Below, piece after piece: positions 39,032 through 46,817 of a stretch of 64,000 bases of DNA. How positions within the stretch are numbered: the stretch's first letter is position 1; every line of letters begins with the position of its first letter. Position numbers and translations under genes: made by a program. The notes below the pieces were generated by a model. That model did no database searches. It saw nothing but the letters and a program-made list of their open reading frames with translations, and was not told the origin of the DNA. Source of the DNA: Paenibacillus sp. HB172176 (lineage in GTDB: Bacteria > Bacillota > Bacilli > Paenibacillales > Paenibacillaceae); assembly GCF_011947265.1 (NCBI RefSeq), contig NZ_JAATHD010000012.1:62001-126000 (forward strand), in the 5' to 3' direction.

Positions 39032-39976
39032 ATGGGTTGGAATTGGCTGACAGGCTTGATGGTGCTGCTGCAGCTTATGAATCCGACGGAATTATTATGG
39101 ATTGATCATGATGGAGAAGCAATCGATACGGTCAATATTCGCGAATATATACAACCGTTGCCCGGAATTCCCATAGTTGATGAGAATAAGCTGGAGCGGC
39201 TGATGGATCAAGCGGCGAAGAAGGTTGCCAGAGCTCCGGTGGATGCGACTATTGACGGCTCGGGCCGCATTAATCCTGAGAAGAATGGCAGCGAGCTTGA
39301 CAGGCAGGCTTTCCGGATTAAATTTTATCGCCGAGTTTATGAAGGAGAAGCTTATTCCAAGCTTGAGGTGCCAACCAAGCATGTCTATGCCAAGGTGGAC
39401 AGCGAGGTGCTCTCCTCGATCAAGGTGAAGGAGATTGGCCAGTACTGGACCTATTACAACAGCCGCAACAGAAATCGTTCCCATAATGTAGCGCTTGCCG
39501 CCAAGGCGGTGAACAATATCGTGGTTTTCCCAGGGGAGACATTCTCGTTTAATAAGACGGTTGGGAAGCGGACTCGGCAGAAGGGATATTTGAGAGCGCC
39601 CGTTATCGTACGCGGCGAACTAGCGGAGGATTATGGCGGCGGCATCTGCCAGGTGTCCTCCACGCTCTTCAATGCTGCTGATCGAGCAGGCTTGCGCATT
39701 GTCGAGCGATATTCGCATAGCAGACAGGTTCCGTATGTGCCTCCGGGGCGGGATGCGACAGTCAGTTGGTACGGACCCGACCTCGTCTTAGAGAATCCGT
39801 ATCAGCAGCCGATCCTCATTCGGGCGCGGGCAAGCGCAGGCGAGGTATCCGTATTGATAACGTCTACGGAGATGCTCGAGTTTCAGAAACGCGAGGTGCC
39901 GAGCGCGTCGAAGAAGCTGCCGCCGGAAATTAGAGTAGATGATTTGAATGTGAATGGACTCAAGCAACATCGTTAA
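39032..39976 (+). CDS. VanW family protein
   Basis: Protein of 314 residues with a hydrophobic N-terminus (WNWLTGLMVLLQLM) that may be a signal or anchor. A VanW domain covers about residues 150-280. It shows FPGETFSFNKTVGKRTRQKGYLRAPVI, then EDYGGGICQVSSTLFNAADRAGL with its conserved Cys, and YVPPGRDATVSWYGPDL. VanW occurs in vancomycin-resistance clusters but its role is unknown, and isolated copies like this one do not imply resistance. TAGGAGCTGAG precedes the ATG. A terminator follows. Confidence 0.85.
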   Translation: MGWNWLTGLMVLLQLMNPTELLWIDHDGEAIDTVNIREYIQPLPGIPIVDENKLERLMDQAAKKVARAPVDATIDGSGRINPEKNGSELDRQAFRIKFYRRVYEGEAYSKLEVPTKHVYAKVDSEVLSSIKVKEIGQYWTYYNSRNRNRSHNVALAAKAVNNIVVFPGETFSFNKTVGKRTRQKGYLRAPVIVRGELAEDYGGGICQVSSTLFNAADRAGLRIVERYSHSRQVPYVPPGRDATVSWYGPDLVLENPYQQPILIRARASAGEVSVLITSTEMLEFQKREVPSASKKLPPEIRVDDLNVNGLKQHR

Positions 39977-40004
39977 TCGTTAAAAATTGGAGCTGGAGTG
40001 GAAG

Positions 40005-40040
40005 AGAAGGACGGTCCTTAGGGATTTAGTCCTTCTTTTT
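40005..40040 (+). terminator. Terminator after the VanW gene
   Basis: AGAAGGAC (40005-40012) pairs with GTCCTTCT (40029-40036) and is followed by T5. Confidence 0.75.
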
Positions 40041-40090
40041 CATGTGGAAATATGTCGAATCAGTATGCTGCAAGCTTTGGAATTCATACT

Positions 40091-40114
40091 TGGTAATCAT
40101 GGTATACATTACCA
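40091..40114. promoter_or_regulatory. Inverted repeat upstream of the GNAT-like gene
   Basis: TGGTAAT and ATTACCA surround 10 bases that contain TGGTATACA, a candidate extended -10. It could be an operator overlapping the promoter. The regulator is unknown. Confidence 0.35.
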
Positions 40115-40170
40115 ATTACGACTACAATAAACAAAAAGAGGGTTTGTATTGAAGGGTTGGGGGTTGAAAA

Positions 40171-40740
40171 ATGATAAAAAAAGTCGAAACGCAACAAGAC
40201 CTGCATATTTTTAATTCCATTTGGATGAAGGCTTGGGAAGAGAAGGGGTTCGAATATGAATTCACGGCAGGGGACTCGTATTTGATTTATCAAGACGAGG
40301 CTGCCGCAGGCACCGTGCAATTCGCAGCCTATGAACCTGAGAGCGCAGAGGACATGCATCGCGTTTTCCAATTCTGCGGATTGAAGAAAATCAAGGATAA
40401 CCTTGAGCGGATTTTCATCATTGATAAGTTCGCCGTCAAAAAGGAATATCGTTCTTCTCAAATTTTGGATCTCATGATGTATTGTGTCTTCGATTATGCT
40501 GAACGCAACCGCAAGAGTTATTCCATTGCTCTTATTGATCCGCTGTTCTATCGACTGCTTCGCTTTCAATATCATTTCAACATCGAGCAAGCGGGGAAGC
40601 GGGCCATATACAAGGGGGCCGATGTCATCCCGATTATTATCGACACCCATTATTTCTTAAGCTGCAAAGAGCAGTATGCCTGGTATAACCATATTGCGAG
40701 TTCTCTTCAATCGCAGCAGCAGACTGTCGCTTCCTATTGA
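40171..40740 (+). CDS. GNAT-like N-acyltransferase domain protein
   Basis: A 189-residue protein that I place only loosely. The stretch RIFIIDKFAVKKEYRSSQILDLMMYCVFDYAERNRKSYSIALIDPLFYRLLRFQYHF has the order of a GNAT core: beta-strand, basic acyl-CoA loop, helix, then a strand with Y-x-x-x-G/F at the end. It also resembles the acyl-homoserine-lactone synthase-like and PEP-CTERM-linked acyltransferase subgroup. Substrate is unknown. GGGTTGGGGG precedes the ATG. It is monocistronic between the VanW terminator and the convergent AraC gene. Confidence 0.55.
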   Translation: MIKKVETQQDLHIFNSIWMKAWEEKGFEYEFTAGDSYLIYQDEAAAGTVQFAAYEPESAEDMHRVFQFCGLKKIKDNLERIFIIDKFAVKKEYRSSQILDLMMYCVFDYAERNRKSYSIALIDPLFYRLLRFQYHFNIEQAGKRAIYKGADVIPIIIDTHYFLSCKEQYAWYNHIASSLQSQQQTVASY

Positions 40741-40755
40741 CGCCGGCATCCGCCG

Positions 40756-41661
40756 CTACAGGATTCGCGCCAGCTTGCGATAGGCGCGAGGCGAGATGCC
40801 TTCGTGACGGCTGAAGCTGCGGCTGAAATAGTGAATGTCCGCATAGCCGACATTTCGCCCCACCTCTTCAATCGTTTGCTCCGTCTCCCGAAGCAATCTT
40901 CTTGCTTCGCGATGCCGGATGAAGCCGATAAATTCGCCGGGAGGCATGCCGGCATGCCTCTTGAACAGCTTGGCGAAATGATCCTCGGTCATGTCCATCG
41001 CATCCCCCAAAGCTTTGTTCGTCCAGGGATGGGCGGGGGATTGTTCAATCGCGCTCATCAACTCGGTAATGCGTGAACCGTGAACGGATGCGCTCGTTAA
41101 TCGGCTGGCGAGCTGTGTACGGTATAAGACGGCAAGGATGTTCAGCATGAGAGATTTGCACAGCAATTCGTAGCCGGGCGCGCGCATCGTGAATTCTTCG
41201 ACGAGCTGCTCCATTAGCTTCACGCAAGAGATTGGCGGCGTATAGACCGGATTACTGGAAAGCGGAAGATTGGCTTCCGTCACCGCTTCTTTGGCGAATT
41301 TGTCCCTTTGGACGGCATCTTCGTTAACGACGATATCCGCTTCTGTGACAATATCGAGCTCATCGAAGAAATCGAAATGAATGCCGATGAACTTGGCATA
41401 AGGAGAGGATACGACTTCATTCTGATGAAGCACTCCGGCTGGCAGGAAAATCAATTGTCCCGCTGTGATGCGGTATTGCCGGTCAGGCATATACGTAACC
41501 GCTTCGCCTTGCACGACGTACAGCAGCTCGAAATCGTAGATTCGCCGCTGCGCAAGCTTTCCGGGCGCGAGGGTCTGCTCCTGCGCATAATGAATGCTTG
41601 GCGACCAGTCCCGGAACATAGAGAGCTGGAGCTCGGGATATGGCTGCTCATTCCCAATCAT
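40756..41661 (-). CDS. AraC family transcriptional regulator
   Basis: A 301-residue regulator. The N-terminal cupin-type sensor has RRIYDFELLYVVQGEAVTYMPDRQYRITAGQLIFLPAGVLHQNEV. The C-terminal double helix-turn-helix has PWTNKALGDAMDMTEDHFAKLFKRHAGMPPGEFIGFIRHREARRLL and IEEVGRNVGYADIHYFSRSFSRHEGISPRAYRKL. GAGGTGAG at 8 bases selects the ATG at 41661, while an in-frame GTG at 41673 overlaps that site. It lies downstream of the isomerase-oxidoreductase pair on the same strand, separated by a terminator, so it has its own promoter and probably controls them. Confidence 0.88.
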   Translation of the reverse strand: MIGNEQPYPELQLSMFRDWSPSIHYAQEQTLAPGKLAQRRIYDFELLYVVQGEAVTYMPDRQYRITAGQLIFLPAGVLHQNEVVSSPYAKFIGIHFDFFDELDIVTEADIVVNEDAVQRDKFAKEAVTEANLPLSSNPVYTPPISCVKLMEQLVEEFTMRAPGYELLCKSLMLNILAVLYRTQLASRLTSASVHGSRITELMSAIEQSPAHPWTNKALGDAMDMTEDHFAKLFKRHAGMPPGEFIGFIRHREARRLLRETEQTIEEVGRNVGYADIHYFSRSFSRHEGISPRAYRKLARIL

Positions 41662-41711
41662 GTTCGCACTCACCTCGATCTTAGTCTTACTTGATTGTTA
41701 ACACAGCCTAC

Positions 41712-41748
41712 CGACAAAAACAAGAGGCTGCCGTCAGGCAGCCTCTTC
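41712..41748 (-). terminator. Terminator of the isomerase-oxidoreductase operon
   Basis: On the minus strand the 11-base perfect stem AAGAGGCTGCC/GGCAGCCTCTT with a 4-base loop is followed by GTTTTTGTC. Confidence 0.85.
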
Positions 41749-41759
41749 GAGCTTCATTC

Positions 41760-42770
41760 TTACAGCGATACGGGCGCTCCGTTGCGATTTGCCGATTCTA
41801 TCTCCGCTTCAATGATTTCGAGCGACTCTACCGCGCTCTCCGGCGTGCAGATTGATACCGGAGTGCCGTTCTCGATCGATTCGACCAAATATTTCAGCTC
41901 CCGATAATAGCCCATCTCCGGCGACAACTCAGCAATGAAGCCTGCTTCGCCATGCGGATTCACCTTTACTTGATTATTCTCAAATATGAGATTCGCCTTC
42001 TCGAAATTGACGCGGTAGGTCATCGCGAAGCCGAAGTCGCCTTCGAGCGTCCAGTCGGCCTGGGCGTTCAACACCTTGCCGTCCCCGTACCTATAGTTCG
42101 TGGAGACGATGTCGTACGCGCTTCCCGGCACTACATTGCGCGCGATTGTCGACACCTGCTCGGGCTTGCCGAACAGCCAGTTCACGACGTCGGTGTCGTG
42201 AATATGCATATCGAGCAAGCAGCCTCCGCTCAGACTGCCGTCGCGGAACCAGCCAGGGGGCGTTGCGCCGCCGCGGAAGAAGGAGCCGGCGAGCATCTTG
42301 CCGTAGCGGCCATCCTCGACACATTCCTTCAGCAATTCGTAGGCCGGCCAGAAGCGGAGGCATTGACCGATCATCAATGTTTTGTTCGTCGCTTTGGCCG
42401 CCTCCGTCATGCGCCGGCCGTCCTTCGAATGGAAGGCGATCGGCTTCTCACACATCACATGGAGGCCTCTCTCCAGCATGGAACAGGTCATATCCGCATG
42501 AAGCTGCGTAGGCAACGTAAGATCGACCATATCCAGTTGCTCGTTCTCGAGCATCTTCTCCACATTATCATACAGCGCGAAGGAAGACAGGTCGTAGACA
42601 TCCTGACTGGTGGCGATATTGCCGGACGCCGCCGCATTCTTGAGCTCCTCGATGCGAAGATCACAGATGGCGACCAGTTCGACCGGCGCTCCTTCCTTCA
42701 TCAATCTGACATAGTTCTCGAAATGCATGCGGCCCATAAAGCCGTAACCGATTAATCCTACTCTTACCAT
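41760..42770 (-). CDS. Gfo/Idh/MocA family oxidoreductase
   Basis: NAD(P)-dependent sugar or inositol dehydrogenase of 336 residues. The Rossmann opening is MVRVGLIGYGFMGRMHFENY. The conserved CEKPIAFHSKDG supplies the catalytic Lys-Pro. GCLLDMHIHDTDVVNWLFGKP has the His/Asp pattern of the active site. AGGAGG is 8 bases from the ATG at 42770 and only 2 from the one at 42776. It is downstream of a sugar-phosphate isomerase-like gene with 23 bases between and is in one operon with it. The true substrate is unknown. Confidence 0.9.
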   Translation of the reverse strand: MVRVGLIGYGFMGRMHFENYVRLMKEGAPVELVAICDLRIEELKNAAASGNIATSQDVYDLSSFALYDNVEKMLENEQLDMVDLTLPTQLHADMTCSMLERGLHVMCEKPIAFHSKDGRRMTEAAKATNKTLMIGQCLRFWPAYELLKECVEDGRYGKMLAGSFFRGGATPPGWFRDGSLSGGCLLDMHIHDTDVVNWLFGKPEQVSTIARNVVPGSAYDIVSTNYRYGDGKVLNAQADWTLEGDFGFAMTYRVNFEKANLIFENNQVKVNPHGEAGFIAELSPEMGYYRELKYLVESIENGTPVSICTPESAVESLEIIEAEIESANRNGAPVSL

Positions 42771-42793
42771 AGTCATTTCCTCCTAATCATGTA

Positions 42794-43639
42794 TTAGCGG
42801 GAGCGTCCCAGAATGGCATCCATCGCGCTCGAAGTATTGAATATAATCTGATCGGAATGATGCGTGTATGGGGGAATCATCTCGGCGGTTACGTAATTGT
42901 CGTAGCCGACCGCTTCTAGAGCCTTCATCACCGCAGGAAAATCCACATCGCCGGCGAGAAGATCGACGAAGCCGTGCAGGCCGCCGGCTTGTCTGCGATA
43001 GTCCTTGAAATGAACCTTTTTGATGCGCTCACCGAGTATGCGGACCCATTGCTCCGGATAGCCGTTCGCCACAACATTGCCTACATCGAAATAGGAGCCG
43101 ACGAATGGGGAATCCTGATCATCGATGAAGGAGCGCAGCTCCAGCGGAGAAAGGAGAAATTTGTTCCATACATTCTCGATCGCAATGGAAACCCCGGCAC
43201 TTTCCGCGAATGGTACGAGCTTCGCGATGGCTTCGGATGCGCGGTCATACGCGCGATCGTAGTCCACGACCTCCGCTCCAGGAATGAAATCCACGCCTAC
43301 CGCGCCCGGTATGACAAGAATAGCGTCGACGCCGAGGGCGGAAGCCAGCTCAAGCTGCTTCTTGCACACGTCAATGGCTTTGCTGCGAATCGACTCATCG
43401 TTGCTTGTCATGGAATAAGACCAGTATAAGCCTGTCGCCAGTCCGGCAATTTCCAGATCGGCATCCTTTAATTGCGCAGCAATCGTATGAATCTCCTTGT
43501 CGGTTGCTTGAAGCCCAAGCTCGCCGGATTCGTTCAGAGACAGCTCAATGCCGTCGAAGCCCGCTTTCTTCGCGGTTGCAATACACGACTGAATGGTTGC
43601 TCCCTCTTGAAATGACCAAATATTAATGCCTTTCTTCAT
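42794..43639 (-). CDS. Sugar phosphate isomerase/epimerase, TIM-barrel
   Basis: Xylose-isomerase-like TIM-barrel protein of 281 residues (IolE/IolI/hydroxypyruvate-isomerase type). It opens KKGINIWSFQEGATIQSCIATAKKAGFDGIELSLNE. Metal-ligand Glu/Asp/His residues are expected in SIAIENVWNKFLLSP, VGSYFDVGNV, VHFKDYR and YVTAEMIPPY. AAGGAG suits the ATG at 43639, while a GTG at 43648 is too near. It is the first gene of the leftward operon with the oxidoreductase, a common catabolic pair in soil Firmicutes. The substrate cannot be named. Confidence 0.87.
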   Translation of the reverse strand: MKKGINIWSFQEGATIQSCIATAKKAGFDGIELSLNESGELGLQATDKEIHTIAAQLKDADLEIAGLATGLYWSYSMTSNDESIRSKAIDVCKKQLELASALGVDAILVIPGAVGVDFIPGAEVVDYDRAYDRASEAIAKLVPFAESAGVSIAIENVWNKFLLSPLELRSFIDDQDSPFVGSYFDVGNVVANGYPEQWVRILGERIKKVHFKDYRRQAGGLHGFVDLLAGDVDFPAVMKALEAVGYDNYVTAEMIPPYTHHSDQIIFNTSSAMDAILGRSR

Positions 43640-43881
43640 GACGCTCACGCTCCTTCATTCGAATAGGTTTGTCGTTCTCCTCCAATTTTTTTCATTCAGG
43701 TTCGTTAATCGATGGAGTGGACGATGGATATATGGATTAGTTTATAGCTAAATTCTTATTTTTTCTTTAGCTGTAGCAGTGACTTTTTGGACTTTTCCGG
43801 TTTTTATTGCTGTTTCCATTCGGACGAGCTGACTCAAATGGTATACTTGGATGAAGGGGATCAAAAGGAAGGGGAGAGTAT

Positions 43882-44406
43882 ATGACATTCGACTTGAAGG
43901 AAGCCATCGAGATTCTGGAGCGGACTCCGAAATCGCTGAGGGCTTTGTTAACCGGTCTATCTGATGGCTGGACGCAATGCAATGAAGGGGAAGGGACCTG
44001 GACCGTCGCCGAGGTGATCGAGCATCTCATCGAAGCGGAGAATGCGAACTGGCTTCCCCGATTGGAGCATATTTTGCAAGAAGGCGAGAGCAAGCCGTTC
44101 CCGCCGTTCGACCGTTATGCGCATCTGGAGAAGGAGCGGGGCCGATTGCTGGAGCAAGGCTTGAGTGAGTTCGAAACGATCAGAGCCCGGAATTTGACAA
44201 AGCTTCGGGAAATCGTTAATCCGGAGCTTCATCTGGAAAGAACGGGCTCGCATCCCGCCTTCGGCATTGTGAAGGTGAGGGAGCTGATTTCCACCTGGGT
44301 CGTTCATGATTTTACCCACATTTCCCAGATTGTCAGGGTCATGGCGGAACGATACCGTGAGGATGTTGGACCTTGGCAAGCCTACTTGGGTATATTGAAG
44401 AAATAA
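43882..44406 (+). CDS. DinB family protein (putative metal-dependent hydrolase/thiol transferase)
   Basis: Four-helix DinB/YfiT-like protein of 174 residues. The three expected metal-binding His are seen in [14 protein letters not shown] and in [15 protein letters not shown]. Family members include bacillithiol S-transferases and damage-induced proteins, but exact function is unknown. AAGGGGAG precedes the ATG. It is monocistronic between the leftward sugar operon and sigK, and about 100 bases on each side hold no gene. Confidence 0.85.
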   Translation: MTFDLKEAIEILERTPKSLRALLTGLSDGWTQCNEGEGTWTVAEVIEHLIEAENANWLPRLEHILQEGESKPFPPFDRYAHLEKERGRLLEQGLSEFETIRARNLTKLREIVNPELHLERTGSHPAFGIVKVRELISTWVVHDFTHISQIVRVMAERYREDVGPWQAYLGILKK

Positions 44407-44483
44407 AAATAACGGTTCATCGACGAATCAGGCTATGCTAGAAAACCCTTTGCGGCGTACATGCACATCTAGGCCTCAGCCCA

Positions 44484-44491
44484 CATACACT
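44484..44491 (+). promoter_or_regulatory. Sigma-E-type -10 element before sigK
   Basis: CATACACT matches the mother-cell sigma-E -10 consensus CATACAnT exactly. It lies 75 bases before the sigK start. The -35 region is weak. An inverted repeat GCCTCAGC (44473-44480) / GCTGAGGC (44514-44521) brackets the element. B. subtilis sigK is transcribed by sigma-E with SpoIIID. Confidence 0.55.
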
Positions 44492-44565
44492 ATACAACTG
44501 ACTTAACTTGCGCGCTGAGGCTTGAAGTTGCAGCCTGGGCAATACTGCTTGGGGGTGTACGTTGT

Positions 44566-45264
44566 ATGGGATTATTCACCGCGATTGCTTTGTTCATCAA
44601 ACAGCTTAGTCTTCTTGTATCCTATGTGAAGAATAACGCCTTTCCTCAGCCGTTGAAGGAAGACGAGGAAGCGAAGCATCTGGCGTTAATGGCGGAGGGC
44701 AACGCGGATTCGCGGAACATATTAATCGAGCATAATCTGCGCTTGGTGGCGCATATTGTCAAGAAATTCGATAATACGGGCGAGGATCTCGAGGATTTGA
44801 TCAGCATCGGCACCATCGGTCTGATCAAAGCAATTGAGAGCTTCCAGACGGGCAAAGGCACGAAGCTCGCGACCTTCGCAGCTCGTTGTATTGAGAATGA
44901 AATACTTATGCATCTTCGCAGCTTGAAGAAGACGCGCAAGGACGTATCCTTGCATGATCCAATCGGGACGGATAAGGAAGGCAACGAGATCACCTTGATT
45001 GATATTCTCGGCACCGAGTACGACGATGTGGCGGATAAGGTGCAGCTCAAGATTGAGAAGAGTAAAATTTATAAGAATCTGGAGATTCTGGACGACCGCG
45101 AGAAGGAAGTTGTGATCGGCCGCTTCGGTCTGGTGCATGGCGGCGACGAGCGGACGCAGCGTGAGATCGCGAAGGAGCTGGGGATCTCGCGGAGCTATGT
45201 GTCGCGAATCGAGAAGCGGGCGCTGATGAAGCTTTATCATGAGTTTTACAAGGCGAAACGTTGA
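44566..45264 (+). CDS. sigK: RNA polymerase sporulation sigma factor sigma-K, pro-form
   Basis: Late mother-cell sigma factor of 232 residues, intact. The pro-sequence [19 protein letters not shown] is membrane-seeking and is followed by [11 protein letters not shown], the SpoIVFB cleavage region known from B. subtilis. Region 2 contains [35 protein letters not shown]. Region 4 contains [32 protein letters not shown]. In many Bacilli this gene is split by the skin element; here it is whole. From codon 77 onward it is duplicated downstream at 46177-46648, with a toxin-like module between the copies. A sigma-E-type -10 lies upstream. Confidence 0.97.
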   Translation: MGLFTAIALFIKQLSLLVSYVKNNAFPQPLKEDEEAKHLALMAEGNADSRNILIEHNLRLVAHIVKKFDNTGEDLEDLISIGTIGLIKAIESFQTGKGTKLATFAARCIENEILMHLRSLKKTRKDVSLHDPIGTDKEGNEITLIDILGTEYDDVADKVQLKIEKSKIYKNLEILDDREKEVVIGRFGLVHGGDERTQREIAKELGISRSYVSRIEKRALMKLYHEFYKAKR

Positions 45265-45282
45265 GAATATATGTTTGTTGAG

Positions 45283-45305
45283 AAGCCGGCGATGCCGGTT
45301 TTTTC
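45283..45305 (+). terminator. sigK terminator
   Basis: The stem AAGCCGGC/GCCGGTTT has a 3-base loop and is followed by a T-run. Confidence 0.75.
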
Positions 45306-45329
45306 AGTCTACATGCATAATCGCTGCTA

Positions 45330-45338
45330 TGGTATAAT
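45330..45338 (+). promoter_or_regulatory. Extended -10 promoter of the toxin-antitoxin pair
   Basis: TGGTATAAT is a perfect extended -10. The -35 is weak (TACATG). The ATG of the small gene is 37 bases downstream, so the module has its own promoter after the sigK terminator. Confidence 0.6.
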
Positions 45339-45374
45339 TCGATTATATGCTTTGCAATGGAGGCTGAGGTTGAG

Positions 45375-45551
45375 ATGAATCGCACACAAGACCTAGGTAA
45401 GTTAATTAAACTGACAGGAGACCGTGCAAAATTAGACGCAAAAGCAAATGACACCTACATCGTTTATAAAACCAAGGTTGGTACAATTGTAAAAGAATAC
45501 AGCAATGGCGATATAGTTCGAATGAACGATCAGGATTTCCAACATGAATGA
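45375..45551 (+). CDS. Small protein, putative antitoxin of the zeta-like kinase
   Basis: A 58-residue protein starting MNRTQDLGKLIKLTGDRAK, with a beta-rich C-terminal half (TYIVYKTKVGTIVKEYSNGDIVRMN). I do not recognise the family, and it does not look like the helical epsilon antitoxin. The frame starts at 45357, but GAGG at 45366-45369 favours the ATG at 45375. Its last 8 bases overlap the toxin-like gene, the usual sign of an antitoxin-first pair with translational coupling. Calling it an antitoxin rests on position and size only. Confidence 0.6.
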   Translation: MNRTQDLGKLIKLTGDRAKLDAKANDTYIVYKTKVGTIVKEYSNGDIVRMNDQDFQHE

Positions 45552-46149
45552 TCCCTTGGCTACCATGTTTGTGTTTGCAGGAAATAATGGCAGCGGAAAG
45601 AGTACGATTCGAAATCTCATAATTGATAAACTAGGTGTGAGTGTAAATATTGATCCTGATGCGTTAGCACGAGGTATCGATATTGAAAATCCTGAGAGTC
45701 GAAAAGTTTCGGCTGGAAAAGAAGCGATTAAGCTCGCAAGAGAATGTATTCATCAAAGACGAGATTTTACGGTTGAGACAACACTTGCAGGTGGCAATGT
45801 AATCCGTCAAATGCGTGAGGCGAAAACGAAGGGTTTTGAAATCATTATGTTCTATGTAGGACTTGGTGATGTTCGCATTAATATTGAACGCGTGGCCGCA
45901 CGTGTTCGAAATGGCGGTCATCATATTGAAACTGCAGATATACTGCGTCGACACCTAACTTCTATAAACAATTTACTCCACAATTTGGAACTCATTAATC
46001 ATTTAATTTTTATTGATAATAGTGGTGCCGGTGGAGAAATTGTAATGGAAGCTGATAGGATGCAAATAAAGCAGTACACACCAGAAATGCCGGATTGGGT
46101 GGAAATGATTGAGCGAGCGCTCGTAGAGCGAAATAACTTAAAGGATTAG
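45544..46149 (+). CDS. Zeta-toxin-like P-loop kinase
   Basis: ATPase of 201 residues. Strand 1 ends in the Walker A motif G13-N-N-G-S-G-K19-S-T. The zeta-type acidic motif [11 protein letters not shown] follows, then [15 protein letters not shown] and a strand [31 protein letters not shown], whose Arg residues fit the lid. Zeta toxins phosphorylate UDP-N-acetylglucosamine and poison wall synthesis. Related AAA_33 kinases have other substrates, so toxicity is inferred. A+T-rich codon use differs from the flanking sigK sequence, which suggests transfer. It is coupled to the small gene by an 8-base overlap. Confidence 0.8.
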   Translation: MNDPLATMFVFAGNNGSGKSTIRNLIIDKLGVSVNIDPDALARGIDIENPESRKVSAGKEAIKLARECIHQRRDFTVETTLAGGNVIRQMREAKTKGFEIIMFYVGLGDVRINIERVAARVRNGGHHIETADILRRHLTSINNLLHNLELINHLIFIDNSGAGGEIVMEADRMQIKQYTPEMPDWVEMIERALVERNNLKD

Positions 46150-46176
46150 ACCGATTAAGTCTATTTACTGTAATCG

Positions 46177-46648
46177 GGATTTGATCAGCATCGGCACCAT
46201 CGGTCTAATCAAAGCGATTGAGAGCTTCCAGACGGGCAAAGGGACGAAGCTCGCGACGTTCGCAGCCCGTTGTATCGAGAACGAAATACTTATGCATCTT
46301 CGCAGCTTGAAGAAGACGCGCAAGGACGTATCCTTGCATGACCCGATCGGGACGGATAAGGAAGGCAACGAGATCACCTTAATAGATATTCTCGGCACCG
46401 AATACGACGATGTTGCGGATAAAGTGCAGCTCAAGATCGAGAAGAGCAAGATTTACAAGAACCTGGAGATTCTGGACGACCGCGAGAAGGAAGTTGTGAT
46501 CGGCCGCTTCGGGCTGGTGCATGGCGGCGACGAGCGGACACAGCGGGAGATCGCGAAGGAGCTGGGGATCTCGCGGAGCTACGTATCGTGAATCGAGAAG
46601 CGGGCGCTGATGAAGCTTTATCATGAGTTTTATAAGGCGAAGAGATAG
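46177..46648 (+). pseudogene. Duplicated 3' part of sigK, no start and one nonsense codon
   Basis: This 472-base segment aligns end to end, without gaps, with 44793-45264 of sigK. By hand I count about 31 differing bases. All are silent except CGA to TGA at 46589-46591, which removes the last 19 residues in frame; even the real stop differs (TAG against TGA). No start codon or ribosome site precedes it. It encodes sigma regions from DLISIGTIG on. The silent-only pattern shows both copies were selected as protein for a long time before one was stranded here. Confidence 0.93.
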
Positions 46649-46656
46649 TGGGTGAA

Positions 46657-46695
46657 AATGAAAGAACCTTGCATTGGCAAGGTTCTTTCATTTTT
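46657..46695 (+). terminator. Terminator after the sigK fragment
   Basis: The perfect stem AATGAAAGAACCTTGC/GCAAGGTTCTTTCATT with a 4-base loop is followed by T-rich sequence. It differs from the terminator of the intact sigK, consistent with two histories for the two 3' ends. Confidence 0.85.
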
Positions 46696-46817
46696 GCTTT
46701 TCTAGGATGTGGAGAAGGTGAGCAAGAAGAAGGGAAGGAAATCGACTCTTTCGGAGCCAGAATCTGTAGAATTGGACCAAGATGATCAAATGAGTATGGA
46801 GATTTGGCTTTCTCTCC

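Larger units (their letters stand above)
45265..46176 (+). mobile_element. Putative toxin-antitoxin island inserted at sigK
   Basis: 912 bases between the intact sigK stop and the start of the duplicated sigK 3' fragment. They hold a terminator, a promoter and two overlapping genes with lower G+C: 19 of 60 bases at 45601-45660 against 41 of 60 at 45121-45180 in sigK. A 7-base inverted repeat CCGATTA/TAATCGG (46151-46157, 46171-46177) sits at the right junction. No integrase or transposase is present, so the mechanism is inferred from the flanking duplication. Confidence 0.45.

Noticed and set aside
39032..39976. Vancomycin resistance locus
   Set aside because: Only a lone VanW protein is present. 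No vanH, vanA-type ligase, vanX or vanRS neighbours are seen.
46181..46591. Second working sigma factor gene
   Set aside because: There is no start codon, ribosome site or region 1-2.1. The frame is cut by TGA before the end of the recognition helix region, so it is a fragment.
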